Positions 45,687 to 56,604 of a stretch of 64,000 nt of DNA are shown one piece after another; the first letter of the stretch is position 1, and each line of letters starts with the position of its first letter. A program made the position numbers and the translations under genes. The DNA is from Elephas maximus indicus. Its lineage: Eukaryota > Chordata > Mammalia > Proboscidea > Elephantidae. The notes under the pieces were generated by a model. It worked only from the letters and a program-made list of their open reading frames with translations, was not told the origin of the DNA and did not search any database. The stretch spans positions 1,674,001 to 1,738,000 of the forward strand of contig NC_064844.1 of assembly GCF_024166365.1 (NCBI RefSeq), read 5' to 3'.

Positions 45687-45840
45687 GGAAACCCTGGTGG
45701 CGGAGTGGTTAAGTGCTACAGCTGCTAACCAAATGGTTGGCAGTTTGAATCTGCTAGGGGCTCCTTGGAAACTCTGTGGGGCCGTTTTACTCTGTCCTAT
45801 AGGGTTGCTATGAGTTGGAATCGACTCGACGGCACTGGGT
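45687..45840 (+). mobile_element. AfroSINE, array copy 1
   Basis: Short form from 'GGAAACCCTGGTGGCGGAGT' to 'GGAATCGACTCGACGGCACT'. Lacks a long T-run before the next copy. Confidence 0.92.
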
Positions 45841-45849
45841 ATGCCTCAT

Positions 45850-46005
45850 GGTGTCATAGTGGTTAAGTGGTATGGCTGCGAACCAGAGGGTCAGCAGTTT
45901 GAATCCGCCAGGCGCTCCTTGGAAACTCTGTGGGGCAGTTTTACTCTGTCCTATAGGGTCGCTATGAGTTGGAATTGACTCGACGGCACTGGGTTTGGTT
46001 TGGTT
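45850..46005 (+). mobile_element. AfroSINE, array copy 2
   Basis: The head is 5'-truncated, beginning 'GGTGTCATAGTGGTTAAG'. It shares 'GACTCGACGGCACTGGG' with copies 1 and 3, then a GGTTT tail. Confidence 0.92.
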
Positions 46006-46016
46006 TATGTCTCATA

Positions 46017-46190
46017 AGGAAACCCCAGTAGCGTAGTGATTAAGTGCTACAGCTCCTACCCAAATGGTCGGCAGTTCCAATCCACAGGCACTCCTTGGAA
46101 ACTCTATGGGGCAGTTCTAGTCCGTCCTATAGGGTTGCTATGAGTCGGAATTGACTCGATGGCACTGGGTTTTTTTTTTTTTTTTTTTCT
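46017..46190 (+). mobile_element. AfroSINE, array copy 3
   Basis: Short form with 'GTAGCGTAGTGATTAAGTGC' head, a damaged B box ('GTTCCAATCCACAGG') and a T-run of about 19 at its 3' end. Confidence 0.92.
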
Positions 46191-46201
46191 TATGCCTCAT
46201 A

Positions 46202-46370
46202 GGGAAACCCTGGTGGTATAGTAGTTAGAAGCTATGGCTCCTAACCAAAAGGTCAGCAGTTTGAATCCACCAGGCGCTCCTTGGAAACTCTATAGGGCAG
46301 TTCTACTCTGTCCTATAGGGTCGCTATGAGTCTGAGTCGACTCGATGACAATGGGTTTGATTTTTTGGTT
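46202..46370 (+). mobile_element. AfroSINE, array copy 4
   Basis: Short form, 'GGTGGTATAGTAGTTAGAAG' head, intact 'GGTCAGCAGTTTGAATCCAC', tail 'GTCTGAGTCGACTCGATGAC'. Confidence 0.92.
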
Positions 46371-46383
46371 TATGCCTCATAAA

Positions 46384-46546
46384 CGGAGCCCTGGTGGCAG
46401 AGTGGTTAAGAGCTCTGCTCCTAACCAAAAGGTCAGCAGCTCAGATCCACCAGCTGTGCCTTGGAATCCCTGTGGGGCAGTTCTGCTCTGTCCTCTGAGG
46501 TTGCTATGAGTCGAAATCAACTCAGTGGCAGTGGGTTTGGTTTAAT
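46384..46546 (+). mobile_element. AfroSINE, array copy 5
   Basis: Short form close to consensus in the head ('GGAGCCCTGGTGGCAGAGTG'), with 'CTCTGTCCTCTGAGGTTGCT' in the body. Confidence 0.92.
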
Positions 46547-46560
46547 GGGTATCCTCATAA

Positions 46561-46780
46561 GGAGTCCTGGTGGCGCAGTGGTTAAGCACTCAGCTACCAA
46601 CTGAAAGGTCAGCGGTTCAAACACACCAGCCGCTCCTAGGGAAGAAGATGTGGCAGTTTACTTCCGTAAAGATTACGGCTTTGGAAACCCTATGGGGCAG
46701 TTCTACGCTGTCATGTAAGGTTGCTCTGAGTCAGAATCGACTAGAAGGCAATGAGTTTGGTGTTTTTTTTTTTTTTTTAA
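46561..46780 (+). mobile_element. AfroSINE, array copy 6 (long subfamily)
   Basis: Contains the extra block 'GGGAAGAAGATGTGGCAGTT' and 'AAAGATTACGGCTTTGG' absent from copies 1-5, and ends with a T-run at 46763-46778. Confidence 0.92.
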
Positions 46781-46929
46781 ATGCCTGATAATGTTGAGTC
46801 ACAGCAAAGCAGTGTACCTCAACGGCCACTTATTTAAAATTCTTCAGAAAACTCCATGGGGGTAGTTTCTCTTTCTCATAAATGGGATGCAAATGTGTAC
46901 ATTATCCCACCAAAGGGCGATGCCCTTGA

Positions 46930-47390
46930 CTTTTATAACCTGGATTTTAGAAAAATCCTGTGGCACTTGATTTCAGTTCCTCAGACTCCCAAATTTACAC
47001 TCCTTGATTAGTAATGCGTTATGCAAATAAGTCGGTTTACATATCCAAATACTGTTTTGCATCATTCACACCTCGTGTCTTGGAAAAAAAAAAAGTGAAA
47101 CGTTTCCTCAAAATAAACAAAACCTGCAGAAGAGTTTATTGTAAGGGCGAAAATTAAAGAGGCACCCATTTGCCTGGGAACTTTTGAGGAAATTTTTAAT
47201 ACTCTGCATAAATAATTTTGCAGGCTCTTTTTTTTTTTTTTTTTTTAGTTCCCACTCACGTGATACGCTGTTCAAGGTGTATTGTGTTATCTTTGGCTTT
47301 TCGAATTTTTCGATTTCTGGAAAAAAGAAGCCACACTGCTGCGTCATATGCAGATTTATGCACGTATGTGAACAACCGTAAATGAAAATT
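46930..47390. promoter_or_regulatory. Candidate noncoding element with perfect octamer
   Basis: Non-repetitive AT-rich sequence just after the SINE array. It contains ATGCAAAT at 47021-47028 next to 'TTGATTAGTAATGCG' and 'TTACATATCCAAATACTG'. A T-run (47228-47246) interrupts it. It may be a conserved enhancer; untested. Confidence 0.3.
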
Positions 47391-48910
47391 TAAGCTGAGT
47401 TATTCCAAGGAGGTCCAATAATTGCTCACCAGTGACATTAGTCTCCTGCCGGGGCAGGAAGAACTGGTAGGCGCGACTTTTAATATGCTGTGTCCAGAGA
47501 CAGTTAGCCAGGCATAGCCATAAATTCCTAAGTTATAGATTGGCAAATGGAAATGCCCTGGGAAGAGCCTCTCTCTGCTTTGAGTGGATTTCCAGTGTCA
47601 CTGGGGTAATTCAGCAGCGTCCAGGCTGTGATCTAGAGCCCTGGTCTGTAGGGCACGTTCCTTGCCCACCTGAGTGCCCGAGCCATCGGCTGCCACCCTC
47701 ACGTGTCATAACCAAATTGGCCTCGGAAGTCTGCAGAGATTCCAGTGGTCCCGACCCCACTCTGTCCATCGGTTAACATGCGGCAGTGGCAGGGCATGTC
47801 GGATTTCAGGAGGAGTTTCTCTCAGAGGGGAGGGAGGAATGGGAGAAAGCAGTGAGGACCTTGTTTTTGTGTCTGTGGCATGAGTGCAGCCATCCTTCTT
47901 GGAAGACGTTCCGTGCCCATCTCTCCTTACAGGTTCGAGGCACATTTTTGGCACTGCATGATGTAAGCATCCCAACATGTCTTTAGTCTTTAACTTTCAC
48001 GTTGTTAAAAGTCTGATGTACTGGCCTTCAGCTGCCTGGAGATAGCTCAGGGTACAGCACCTGATAGGTGTAATACTTGGTGTTTTATGTCTCTCGGTAT
48101 GGAGGTGATGGAATGGAAAAGGCTGAGAAATGGCTTTAAAGATGTTGATTCCCATGTATGGGGCACGCACGTTGCTTGGGTTCCCTTTCGTGCCCCGCAT
48201 TCACACCTACTTCTTTTCCGTAGCACCTGTCTTAGTGTACTTGGGAGAAGAGAAACTTCTTGGCTTGGTACTGTCTACCAGAGACTCCATCCTCACTGCT
48301 GATGCCAGGATTGAAAAATCCTACTTCTCTTCATTTTCTCTCCAGGGTTGAGAGATGTGCGTCATATCTCCATTAAAGGATGGGCCCTCCTGTTGCTGTG
48401 GGTTATCGGGAGACAGATTTGGTGTGTTCTGTGGCTTCAGGTCCCTACCTGAATGGCAGAAAGCTTGACAAAAGAACAAGCAGCCCTACAAAATACTGCT
48501 GTCAACACCTGCGTCTTGATGTTTGTCCATTGAGCAACAGCACGTTGATGGGGTCCCCCAGCTTGACTTCAGCTAAGTCCTTAGGGTGCCCCCCGTCCTG
48601 GTTCTGGAAGGGCTTTCAAGGGAACCCCGTAATGACACGTAGGCTTTTAAAGCTCTGACTTCCTCAACATTCTCGATGGATTTGTTTGCCATCTCTCACC
48701 CTTCTGGGTGTGGTGATTCTCAGGTCTAGAATCAGATTCTTGCCTCGTCCCCCAGTGTCTCTGTGTGTGAGACTCTGACACTGTCACGTGGGATGCTGCC
48801 CAGGCACAGTTTCTGGCAGGAGCTTACCCCTGACTCTCCATTCAAGTGGCTGCATTGAAGTTCAGGTGAGTTGGAATACCTTTACAGGTGTATTCTAGAA
48901 TCTGCTCTAA
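47391..48910 (+). other. BCL11A: Intron 2 stretch, no gene
   Basis: Unique sequence without recognisable repeat or coding signal. Confidence 0.5.
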
Positions 48911-49072
48911 CATAAATCCAAATCCCTTGCCATGGAGTTGATTCCGACTCGGAGCTACCCTATAGAACAGAGTAGAGCTGCCCCATGGGGTTTCTGAGGA
49001 GTGGCTGGTGAATTCGAACTGCTGACCTTTGGATTAGCAGCCGAGCTCTTAACCACTGTGCCAATAGGCTCC
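48911..49072 (-). mobile_element. AfroSINE, short form
   Basis: Complete minus-strand copy from tail 'GGAGTTGATTCCGACTCGGA' to head 'CTCTTAACCACTGTGCCAAT'. Flanks 'TCTGCTCTAACA' (48901) and 'TCTGTTCTAACA' (49074) form a clear target-site duplication with one mismatch. Confidence 0.93.
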
Positions 49073-49489
49073 ATCTGTTCTAACAAAGACATTTAAAAAG
49101 TAAATAGTTTTTAAGCCTCAGGGCTGATAGGCAGTAACAAAATTCTTTGGACCACCTCGTGGGGGCTGTAACACTCTGGAGTGGAGCTGTAGGTGTGATC
49201 CCTGCCTCCTTCATTTACAGTGCCTCGTGCAGTGTGGCGCTCAGCAGATGCCAAGGAAACAGGCCCAGGTCCAGCCTTGTTGGAGGGAGTCTGGGTAGAG
49301 AAAAAACTGGGCCTAATTTTATATTTTCTCATAGCCAAATCCCAGTAATTATTTTAGCATGTTTTTAAAGAATTTTCCTCTTCTCCTAAAATCGACTTTT
49401 AGGACAAGGCTCTTGTTCCTCTAACGGCCAAGAGTATCTGAGGCACCCTAGAAGAACGTATAGGTCTTTGAGCATGGAGGTTTTCTTTA

Positions 49490-49650
49490 TTTGGTAGGTA
49501 GATGTTTACTGAGCATCTTCTATGCAGGCTAGAATCACGAAGCCATGTCCTTCTACACTCTCATTCTATGGATGAGGAAGGTTGAAGCTGAGGAGACTGA
49601 GACTTACCTGAGACCACTCGCTAAGCAGTGGTAGAATTGACCCAGAGACC
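49490..49650. mobile_element. Ancient L2/MIR-type fragments
   Basis: 'GATGTTTACTGAGCATCTTC' resembles an inverted L2 end, and 'CTATGGATGAGGAAGGTTGA' to 'AGACCACTCGCTAAGCAGTG' resembles the MIR-related 'ATGAGGAAACTGAGG..GTCACACAGCTAGTAAGTGG' motif. Diverged. Confidence 0.5.
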
Positions 49651-51639
49651 TGGGCTCCAGACTCGTTCAACTTCTTCAAGTCCAGCAGGACCGGGTGGCC
49701 CACCTGTGCTTCCACCGAGAAGCCTGTGCTAATCCCAGTGCTTGTATGTGTGTCTGCTGGAACGGTTTTCAGAACTGGAGCTTTGCTGATGAAGAGCTGG
49801 GCGCTCTTGTGGCAATGCTGACTGAGGGATCTCGTGGTGAAACCCAGACAGCAAACACCCAGCAGTGTGTGCCATTGCCAAGAACTGTCAGGTAGCTCTG
49901 CCCTTTCAACTCACTTCATTCCATTTCCTGTTTCCTCTGCCCTGTGCCGGGCAGGCCTTACCACCACTTCTCCTGCTCAGGCTCCTGAAGTGCAGCTGCT
50001 CTAGGGTTGGGGTGCGTGCAGGCACACTGGACAGATATGGGGCAGATGGAGCTGGGCGTTGGTGGTGGGACCTGTGCCCTCTCAGGGGTATCCTGGTCTT
50101 GAGAATCGTCCAGCCCAGCTCTTCTCGCACCACACTGGTTCTATTTTTAAAATCATCTCTCAATAGCAGGAAATCCTTCCTTTTGTCTACCTTGAATCTC
50201 TTATGCTTCAATGTAAACCGATTTCCTTTTCATTCCAGAGAAGACACAGTATCTCGTCACCAGCTTTGGTCAGAACCCTCTCCTTTTTAAAAATCCTTTA
50301 CTCCCTGCTCTGCCATTGCTCCTTCCTAAATGATCTCTATCCCCTGAATATGAGCTCACAATCTGTTATGTTTTTACCCATTTTTTATTTTTGTGCCTGT
50401 CTTTAGAACCTGCTGGTTTAGAACCTTCTTTTACTCAAACATTAGTCTGGCTACTGTGAAGTACGTGACAAGACCCCTCAGTGTTTCCATGTCCCTTACT
50501 GCTCATATCTGTACTTAAGTATCTGGCTGGCTTTAAAAAAAAAAAAAACCAAAAACAACAACAAAAAAAAAACCCCAGTGCTTTGTGGATGACTTATGCT
50601 CAGCTTGCTGTCCTCTAGGAATCCCAGATTTTTCACAGCCGTGTTTGAATGGAGTTAACCCTTCACGCCCAACAGCACGGGTGCCGCCTTTCTCTCTTCC
50701 CATATGCCCTCTCTGCTCTGCCCTTGACCCATCTTGCGCTAAGTTCTCCACTCTCTCAGGTTTCCCGACCACCTCTCCACCTCACGTTATGATCCTGTCT
50801 TCGAAGGTGCTTGGTCCCTCTGGGCTCCCCTCCCTGTGACAACTTCGTGGAGGCTGAGAAATACAGCGAGTGGCCTTTCTTGCCTCACTTACTGTTCGGT
50901 AACTTAGCTGGCGGGGGAGAGCTGTTCATAACTTCTGCCGACATCTGTAGAACACAGGTTTTGGCAGAGCAGAGACCAGCTTCCCCAAGAGCCAGCAAGG
51001 CCAAGTCTTTTTGAACTTTCCAGCAAAACCTGCACTATTGTAACAGGAGTTGGTCATTGTGTTTAATAGTAAAACAAAACCTAAATGCACGTAATGAGCA
51101 CGTCTTCTCTGTGTGCTGGGGTGAAGAGAGGTGACAGCGTGTAGGATGATACGAAAGCATTACAGACGTGGGAAAGCATTTCAGAGTACACAAACGTGGC
51201 ATGAGTAATCCCCGGCTTGTAGCCACGAGGCAAGGTTTTCAATCCCTGCCTCTTTTATGTGTACCCCAGTTCAATTAAGACAGACAATGAGGGAGTGAGA
51301 AGAAGGGTAGCCTGCCCTTCGGACCCCAAGGTGTTTGCATCTTAGCATCTCCTCGAGGGTGTTGGCCCAGCTGAGCCCAGAGAACGTCCCCTGTAGGATC
51401 TTTCTTGGGCTGACTTGCTCACTTCCTGTTCTGCCCAGCCCAGCCCAGCAGTGACTCGGTAATCCCCACAGTATGACCTCACGGAAGGCTAAGTGGCCTG
51501 GGAACTTCTGGCTCAGGTCCCAAGTCAGGGCAGAAAGGGAAGAGCCAGGAAGTTGGGTGATAAAGGCTCGGTAGGAGAGTGGAGCCGGGTCTGTGTTAGA
51601 CCCTTGCTGCCTATTTATGTATGCCTCCTGCCTACCAAA
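49651..51639 (+). other. BCL11A: Intron 2 stretch, no gene
   Basis: Mixed unique sequence; A-rich run at 50535-50572. Pyrimidine-rich part at 49.9-50.8 kb gives spurious Ser/Leu/Pro ORFs. Confidence 0.5.
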
Positions 51640-51642
51640 CTG

Positions 51643-51828
51643 TGCGCATGGGTGAGTGCTTGGCCATCAACTGAAAGGTTGGTGGTTCAAATCCACCCAG
51701 AGGCTCTTCGGAAGAAAGGCCTGGCAGTCTACTTCTGAAAGATCACAGCCATTGAAAACCCTATGGAGCACAATTCTAAAAAACACATGTGGTCACCATG
51801 AGTCAGAATCAACTCAACGGTGACTGTT
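51643..51828 (+). mobile_element. AfroSINE, older long form, 5'-truncated
   Basis: Lacks the 'CCCTGGTGG' head but has 'GGTTGGTGGTTCAAATCCAC', 'GAAAGGCCTGGCAGTCTACT', 'GAAAACCCTATGGAGCACAA' and 'CATGAGTCAGAATCAACTCA'. The 'GGCCTGGCA' block marks an older subfamily. Confidence 0.85.
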
Positions 51829-53284
51829 TCTTTCTTTCTTTATCCCTGTCTACAACATCGTTCTCCTTGCCTGAGAGCCCTGGGCTGTGATTTAAGGAAG
51901 AAGAAGGAATCTGGTCCCATATATTTTTTTATTGAGTTCTTATTTCTGTCCCTCATTCTCCTGGCCAGTCTCCACAGGCCATTTTTCTAAGTAACACAGA
52001 ATCTCTAGTGGGAGTTGGGGAAGGCCTGACCCTATGGGGTTATATGACTCCAACCCTCTGCTCCCTTTTAAGACAGCATCATTCTGTGAGAGGGACCAGT
52101 ATTATTCATATTGCCTTTTGGGTATTAGTATTTTCTTCTCCCCAAATTGTAGACCTTTTGAGGGCAGAGATCAAGTTTGTTTTTTTTTTTTTTTTCTCAT
52201 GGTGCCCTGCTTCCTGCTGGCTCCTATATGCTGTTTAATTCATACCTGGTATAGGCTGACCGAGTAAGACTTGAGAGATGGTTTTGAGTGAGATTTCCTG
52301 GCTGCCTGGTATGGACAGGTGCCGAGACTGGCAAGTTGGTTTTCTCCTTTTCTCTCTGTGGAGAAGATGTAAGGGTTGGGGTTGGGGAAGGTATCCTTGG
52401 GGCCTCCTCTCCACAGGCACTGCCTTCTCCCCTGGCCAAGCACTGAGCTGTCTGCTTGCAGCTTCTTCTGCTTCTCACCTGGAACTTGGGTGGTAAAGGC
52501 AGAGTGGTGGAGGACTCCAGGGCTGGGCCAGCACTGGGAGCCTGGGGATCCCCTGGGGGTGTGGGAAGCTGGGAACCACATAGTGTAAAGAGCGGAGAAC
52601 CTGCCTCACCAATGAGAGTATTCCAGGGTTCAGGGGGGCCTGAGTCTGCTCTCCTTCGAGAGCTCTGGCTGGCTCTGGGTTAGGTTTAAAAGGTGGTTCT
52701 CTCTCTCTCTCTCTCTCTTTGGTGTATGTGTGTGCAATATCTTTGATATCTGAGTAGTGAAATCCTCTCAGTAGAATCCACCAACTCTTACAGCAAATGT
52801 TACCCTTTCCATTGTGGAGTGACGAGTGATTCAGACTGGCTAGATCTGTTTGCTCAACTCTGATTTCTCTCATAAGAAAAGAAAAGAAAAGAAAAAAAAA
52901 AATCCAAATTTAACTCTAGAGATGAGATGCTCAGCAGGGCCGGCGGCCCAGGACCGCTGCCCGTCGGTGGCCAGGGCGGCCCTGCCTTCTGGTTCAGCCT
53001 TCCTTATGGTAGTTTTTGGCCCACTCCTCCTGCACCCCCAGAGGGGGCCAGCAGGAGAGCATTCCCCTAGGAGGCCATCAGGAGCCCAGCGGCTGGGAGT
53101 GAGCGCTCTCAGGAAGTACAGGGGGAAATGGCTTGTGTGGCCAGGGGTCCCTGTGGTCTGCTTCGGCCCGTGCCCAGGTCAGCCAGCTTGCCACCTTTCC
53201 CTCAAGCCGTTCTTCCCTCCTTCCTGCCTCCTTCTTTGGGAATTTAGCGCCGCGAACTTAGAGATTTCGAGATAGTGGAACTAG
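51829..53284 (+). other. BCL11A: Intron 2 stretch with a (CT)n run
   Basis: (CT)n at 52699-52721, T-run at 52178-52196 and A-rich (GAAAA)n at 52875-52903. No gene supported. Confidence 0.5.
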
Positions 53285-53488
53285 AGGAGAGCACACAGTT
53301 AAAGCACTTAGTTGCTAACCCAAAAGATTGTCAGTTCGAGTCCACCAGAGGTGCCGCGGAACAAAGCCCTGGTGATCTGTTTCTGAAAAATTAGCCATTG
53401 AAAACCCTGTGGAGCGCAGTGCTGCTGTGACACACAGTGGGGGGGCGGGGCATGAGTCAGGGCTGACTCAACAGCCACCGGTTCTGGT
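53285..53488 (+). mobile_element. AfroSINE, older long form, diverged
   Basis: 'CAGTTAAAGCACTTAGTTGC', 'CAGTTCGAGTCCACCAGAGG', 'AAAAATTAGCCATTGAAAAC' and 'CATGAGTCAGGGCTGACTCA'. The head is damaged. The next AfroSINE faces it tail to tail only 10 bases away. Confidence 0.82.
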
Positions 53489-53497
53489 AAACCGAGA

Positions 53498-53642
53498 CCA
53501 AACCCATTGTTGTCAAGGCAGTTCCGACTCATAGCGACCCTATAGGACTGCCCCATAGTGTTCCCACGGAGCAGCTGGTAGATTTGAACTGCTGACCTTT
53601 TGGTTAGCCCCGAGCTCTTAACCACTGTGCCACTAGGTCTCC
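53498..53642 (-). mobile_element. AfroSINE, short form with small deletions
   Basis: Minus-strand copy; 'GACCCTATAGGACTGCCCCA' lacks the usual 'CAGAGTAGAA', and 'GGTTAGCCCCGAGCTC' lacks a few bases. Head 'CTCTTAACCACTGTGCCACT'. Tail to tail with the preceding copy, forming an inverted pair. Confidence 0.87.
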
Positions 53643-54785
53643 TGACTCAGCTCAGGAAACAGCTTCTCTTCCATGGTGGTACCTGTCTGTGGAGGGAAGT
53701 GAATTTCTGGCTTATTGAGGCAAAAGCTAGGTCTCAGTTCTCCTTGCCCAGATACTGGAGTGATGGGGGTGTTAGTTGCAATGGGAGGCTTTTTTTCTTT
53801 TTTCGCACCCTGGACAATGAAAAGAAGTTTTTATCCTGGCCAGTGATGACCCTATTCTGTTGTGGTAAGAGTGAGGAGACCCAGTAGGCAGCAGGCCCTT
53901 GTGGAAAGGTGCAAGAATCCAGAAGGGAGAGGCCAGGACAGTCCAGCGAGGATCCTCTCAGGACTGGAACATGTGCCGGAGAGAAGAAGCTGAAGCTCTT
54001 GTTGGAGGCGGATCCAGGACCCACACCTGCTGAAGGGGCTCCTATGCGGTGGTTGGTTTTAGAATATATGGACACCAGCTTCTGCTGAGTAGCCTCGAGG
54101 AGGTCACTGTGAATCCAACATCTACCTTGGCACCTGGAAGTGAAGGTCTCTGAGGGGGTGGACCCTGGGAGTAGGAACTCCATCTGGTGCCACTCCTAGG
54201 GCCAAACCCTCCCTCCTTTTTCCACATTCCACCATCTTGGAAAGGTGTCAGCTGCCTAGGTTGAGGCAGGGGCACCACAGGAGCCTGCCTCAAACCTGTT
54301 GAGTGTGTGAGTCCCTTGTTCTGGCTCTCCTAATCCCAGGGGAGAGCCTTCCAAAGAGTCCTGCTGGGTGAGAAAGAGGGAGTAATTATTTTCCCCTCAA
54401 AATCCCTAAGGTCTGGTGACTTAGATGGTGACTGTTCTGTAGACTGTCCCTTCTCAGGGAAAACTGGAGGTGGTGTGGTGGTTAAATGTGACTCGTCAGC
54501 CCTGGGGTTTCATTTTTGGGTAAGATTAATTTCAGAGATGTCTAAGAGGTAGAAGTATCATTCAACATGGCTCCCTGCATGGGCAGGCCATGTGGTCATG
54601 TGCGTCCATTCACTGAAGGTGTGTATTACAGCTCAGCGACCTGTTCTCCTAGCCCCAGCTAAAGGTGACTCAGAGTTGGGAAACTGAAAGAAATAAACCA
54701 TCTTCATCAGACTGTGAGCATCACCAGACTGTGAACCAACTTAAAGTAACACGGGGGTGCCCGGTACCTATGTTATTGAAACCAT

Positions 54786-54800
54786 CTTATCATAGATAAG
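54786..54800. promoter_or_regulatory. Perfect GATA palindrome CTTATC-ATA-GATAAG
   Basis: CTTATC at 54786-54791 and GATAAG at 54795-54800 are separated by three bases. The two six-base half-sites are exact reverse complements, each a strong GATA-factor core. About 42 kb downstream of the inferred start, in intron 2. Confidence 0.35.
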
Positions 54801-54871
54801 TGAAATGAGGTTACTGGGGGTTTTAGTATTCATAGGGGCCAAAGAGCTGAGAGTCAGACATCCCGTCATCT

Positions 54872-54990
54872 CACTTATTTATTCATCAGGCATTTATGGA
54901 CTACTTCCTCTGTAACAAGCACCGTGTTGGGTGCTGGAGATGTGGAGGTGAGTGAGACAAGGCAAGTTCTCTCTCTGGAAGCTGATTTTT
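54872..54990 (-). mobile_element. L2 LINE 3'-end fragment
   Basis: 'TTATTTATTCATCAGGCATT', 'GGACTACTTCCTCTGTAACA', 'AGCACCGTGTTGGGTGCTGG' and 'AGATGTGGAGGTGAGTGAGA' follow the reverse complement of the L2 3' end. Confidence 0.75.
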
Positions 54991-55542
54991 TTTTTCTCAG
55001 TTGGGAGGTATGTGTGTGTGTGTGGTGTGGGAGGGCAAATACCTTATACCTGCGAGCAAGACATGCAGCCAGAAAAGCTAATGCACATAGGCCAAGAGAT
55101 GTGAAGTGACCTGGCCCAGGTCACTCAGAGATCTAGGAGAGCTCAGCCACAAGCCTAAATAGGTTCGTCTGAGTCCCAAACCCCTTGCTTTGTCTGGTAC
55201 ATCAGGCAGCCCCCTTCAACAACTCAACAGAGTTTTAGGTGGGGCACTAGGTGGCTTCTGAATGGCCCCCTTTAAAACATCCCGGGTCAGCAGGCTTCCT
55301 CTTTGGAAAGTTCTCTGGCGAAGGTGAGCATGAAGATTCCATCACGGCTTCCCCCTCCAGTGTACCTTAGCCTTCTAAGTTGTTTGAATAAAGTTTCGAG
55401 CCTGGGTCACTACACACACACATCCGTTTTGGAGTTACGGAAACATATCATGTGGGAAGAGTTACTCTATCTTTGGCCCAGAGAGTACTAAGTACCTCAC
55501 CAGTTCCTTTCTCTCACCATTTAACCCCCATCAGTTACTGGG

Positions 55543-55700
55543 AGGAGCCCTGGTAGAGCAGTGGTTAAGAGCTCGGCTGCTAACCAAAAGGTCAACAGTT
55601 CAAATCCACCACCAACTGCTCCTCGGGGCAGTTCTGCTCTGTCCTATAGGGTTGCTATGAGTTAGAATTGACTCCACAGCAGCGGGTTTGGTTTGGTGGT
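55543..55700 (+). mobile_element. AfroSINE, short form with internal deletion
   Basis: Head 'GGAGCCCTGGTAGAGCAGTG' and B box 'GTTCAAATCCACC' are intact. 'CTCCTCGGGGCAGTTC' skips the usual 'TTGGAAACCCTATG'. Tail 'AGTTAGAATTGACTCCACAG' then GGTTT repeats. Confidence 0.9.
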
Positions 55701-56604
55701 TTAGTTACTTGGAAGACAACCTGGCGCGCATGCCTGGGCCACTGAGTGTTGCAGATGAAACATCTCAGCTTCTTATTTATTTATTTTTTGGAAAGAAAAA
55801 AAAAGTATTCCCACTTGCTTTACCTTTCCTCTTCTTGCCCTTCATAAAAACAGTGCACAAAGCTTGGAGAAGAATTAGCGCCAGCCTCTTACATGTCAAG
55901 TTTCTTCTATGCCTACTGCATTTTCAACTTGTTACAGCTTTTCTCTGGCTTGGAAAATACGTTGACTGAGTGATGATTGTTTTCAAGAAATGGTTCAGCA
56001 TGGAAAGCAATGGTTGTCATTAATAGTGCAGTTATGTAGAGCATAGCTCTTTAAGCCTTCAGTTTCAAATCAGATTAGCACTCTGTTAACTTAAAATAGC
56101 CCCAAAAAAGAAGAAAGGGGGAAAAAAAAGAACTGTCGGAAATCAGAGGAAAATATTAGCGTTCTGAAACATGTTAACAAGTGGCCATTAGCACTTTATA
56201 TCTCCATGAATAGCATCCTTAAGTGTTTTATTGGGAACAGAGTAGACTGGAGTCACATGGAATGGCATTACTTTTCAAATTGGCAAGTTCTTTTAATTCA
56301 GACTTCTCCTTGTATTGGCTTCTGGGGAACATTTATTCATCTGTCAAAATGTACACCTGGGTGGGAAAGGATACTTCAGCTTTTCTGGCTGCATCCTGGG
56401 CTCTCAGGTATAAGGGATTTATCCCTTCACCACAACTCCTCTTCCCTTACTCCTCCACCCCCAGCGAATAGGAGGGAGGATCCAAAAGCTCAAATGGAGG
56501 AAGAGTAATGTCGCGGAGGAAGCTGACACCTCAGGGATTTGTGTGCCTGGCCAGTGGCCCCTGCATAGCATAAGATGTGAGTATGGCCATCTCACTGTGC
56601 CTGA
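55701..56604 (+). other. BCL11A: Intron 2 stretch, no gene
   Basis: Unique AT-rich sequence; A-rich run near 55794-55804 and 56121-56130. No named element. Confidence 0.5.

Larger units (their letters stand above)
45676..46789 (+). repeat. Head-to-tail cluster of six AfroSINEs with repeated junction ATGCCTCAT
   Basis: Six plus-strand AfroSINEs follow one another with no intervening sequence other than a 9-11 base junction. Junctions occur at 45676 (TGCCTCAT), 45841 (ATGCCTCAT), 46007 (ATGTCTCAT), 46192, 46372, 46551 (ATCCTCAT) and 46781 (ATGCCTGAT). The junction is best read as a target-site duplication reused by successive insertions. The copies differ from each other, and the sixth belongs to the long subfamily, arguing against simple tandem amplification of one unit. 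Confidence 0.9.
53643..55542 (+). other. BCL11A: Intron 2 stretch, no gene
   Basis: Unique sequence except for the L2 fragment at 54872-54990 and a short (GT)n at 55012-55026. A GATA palindrome at 54786 is listed separately. Confidence 0.5.
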
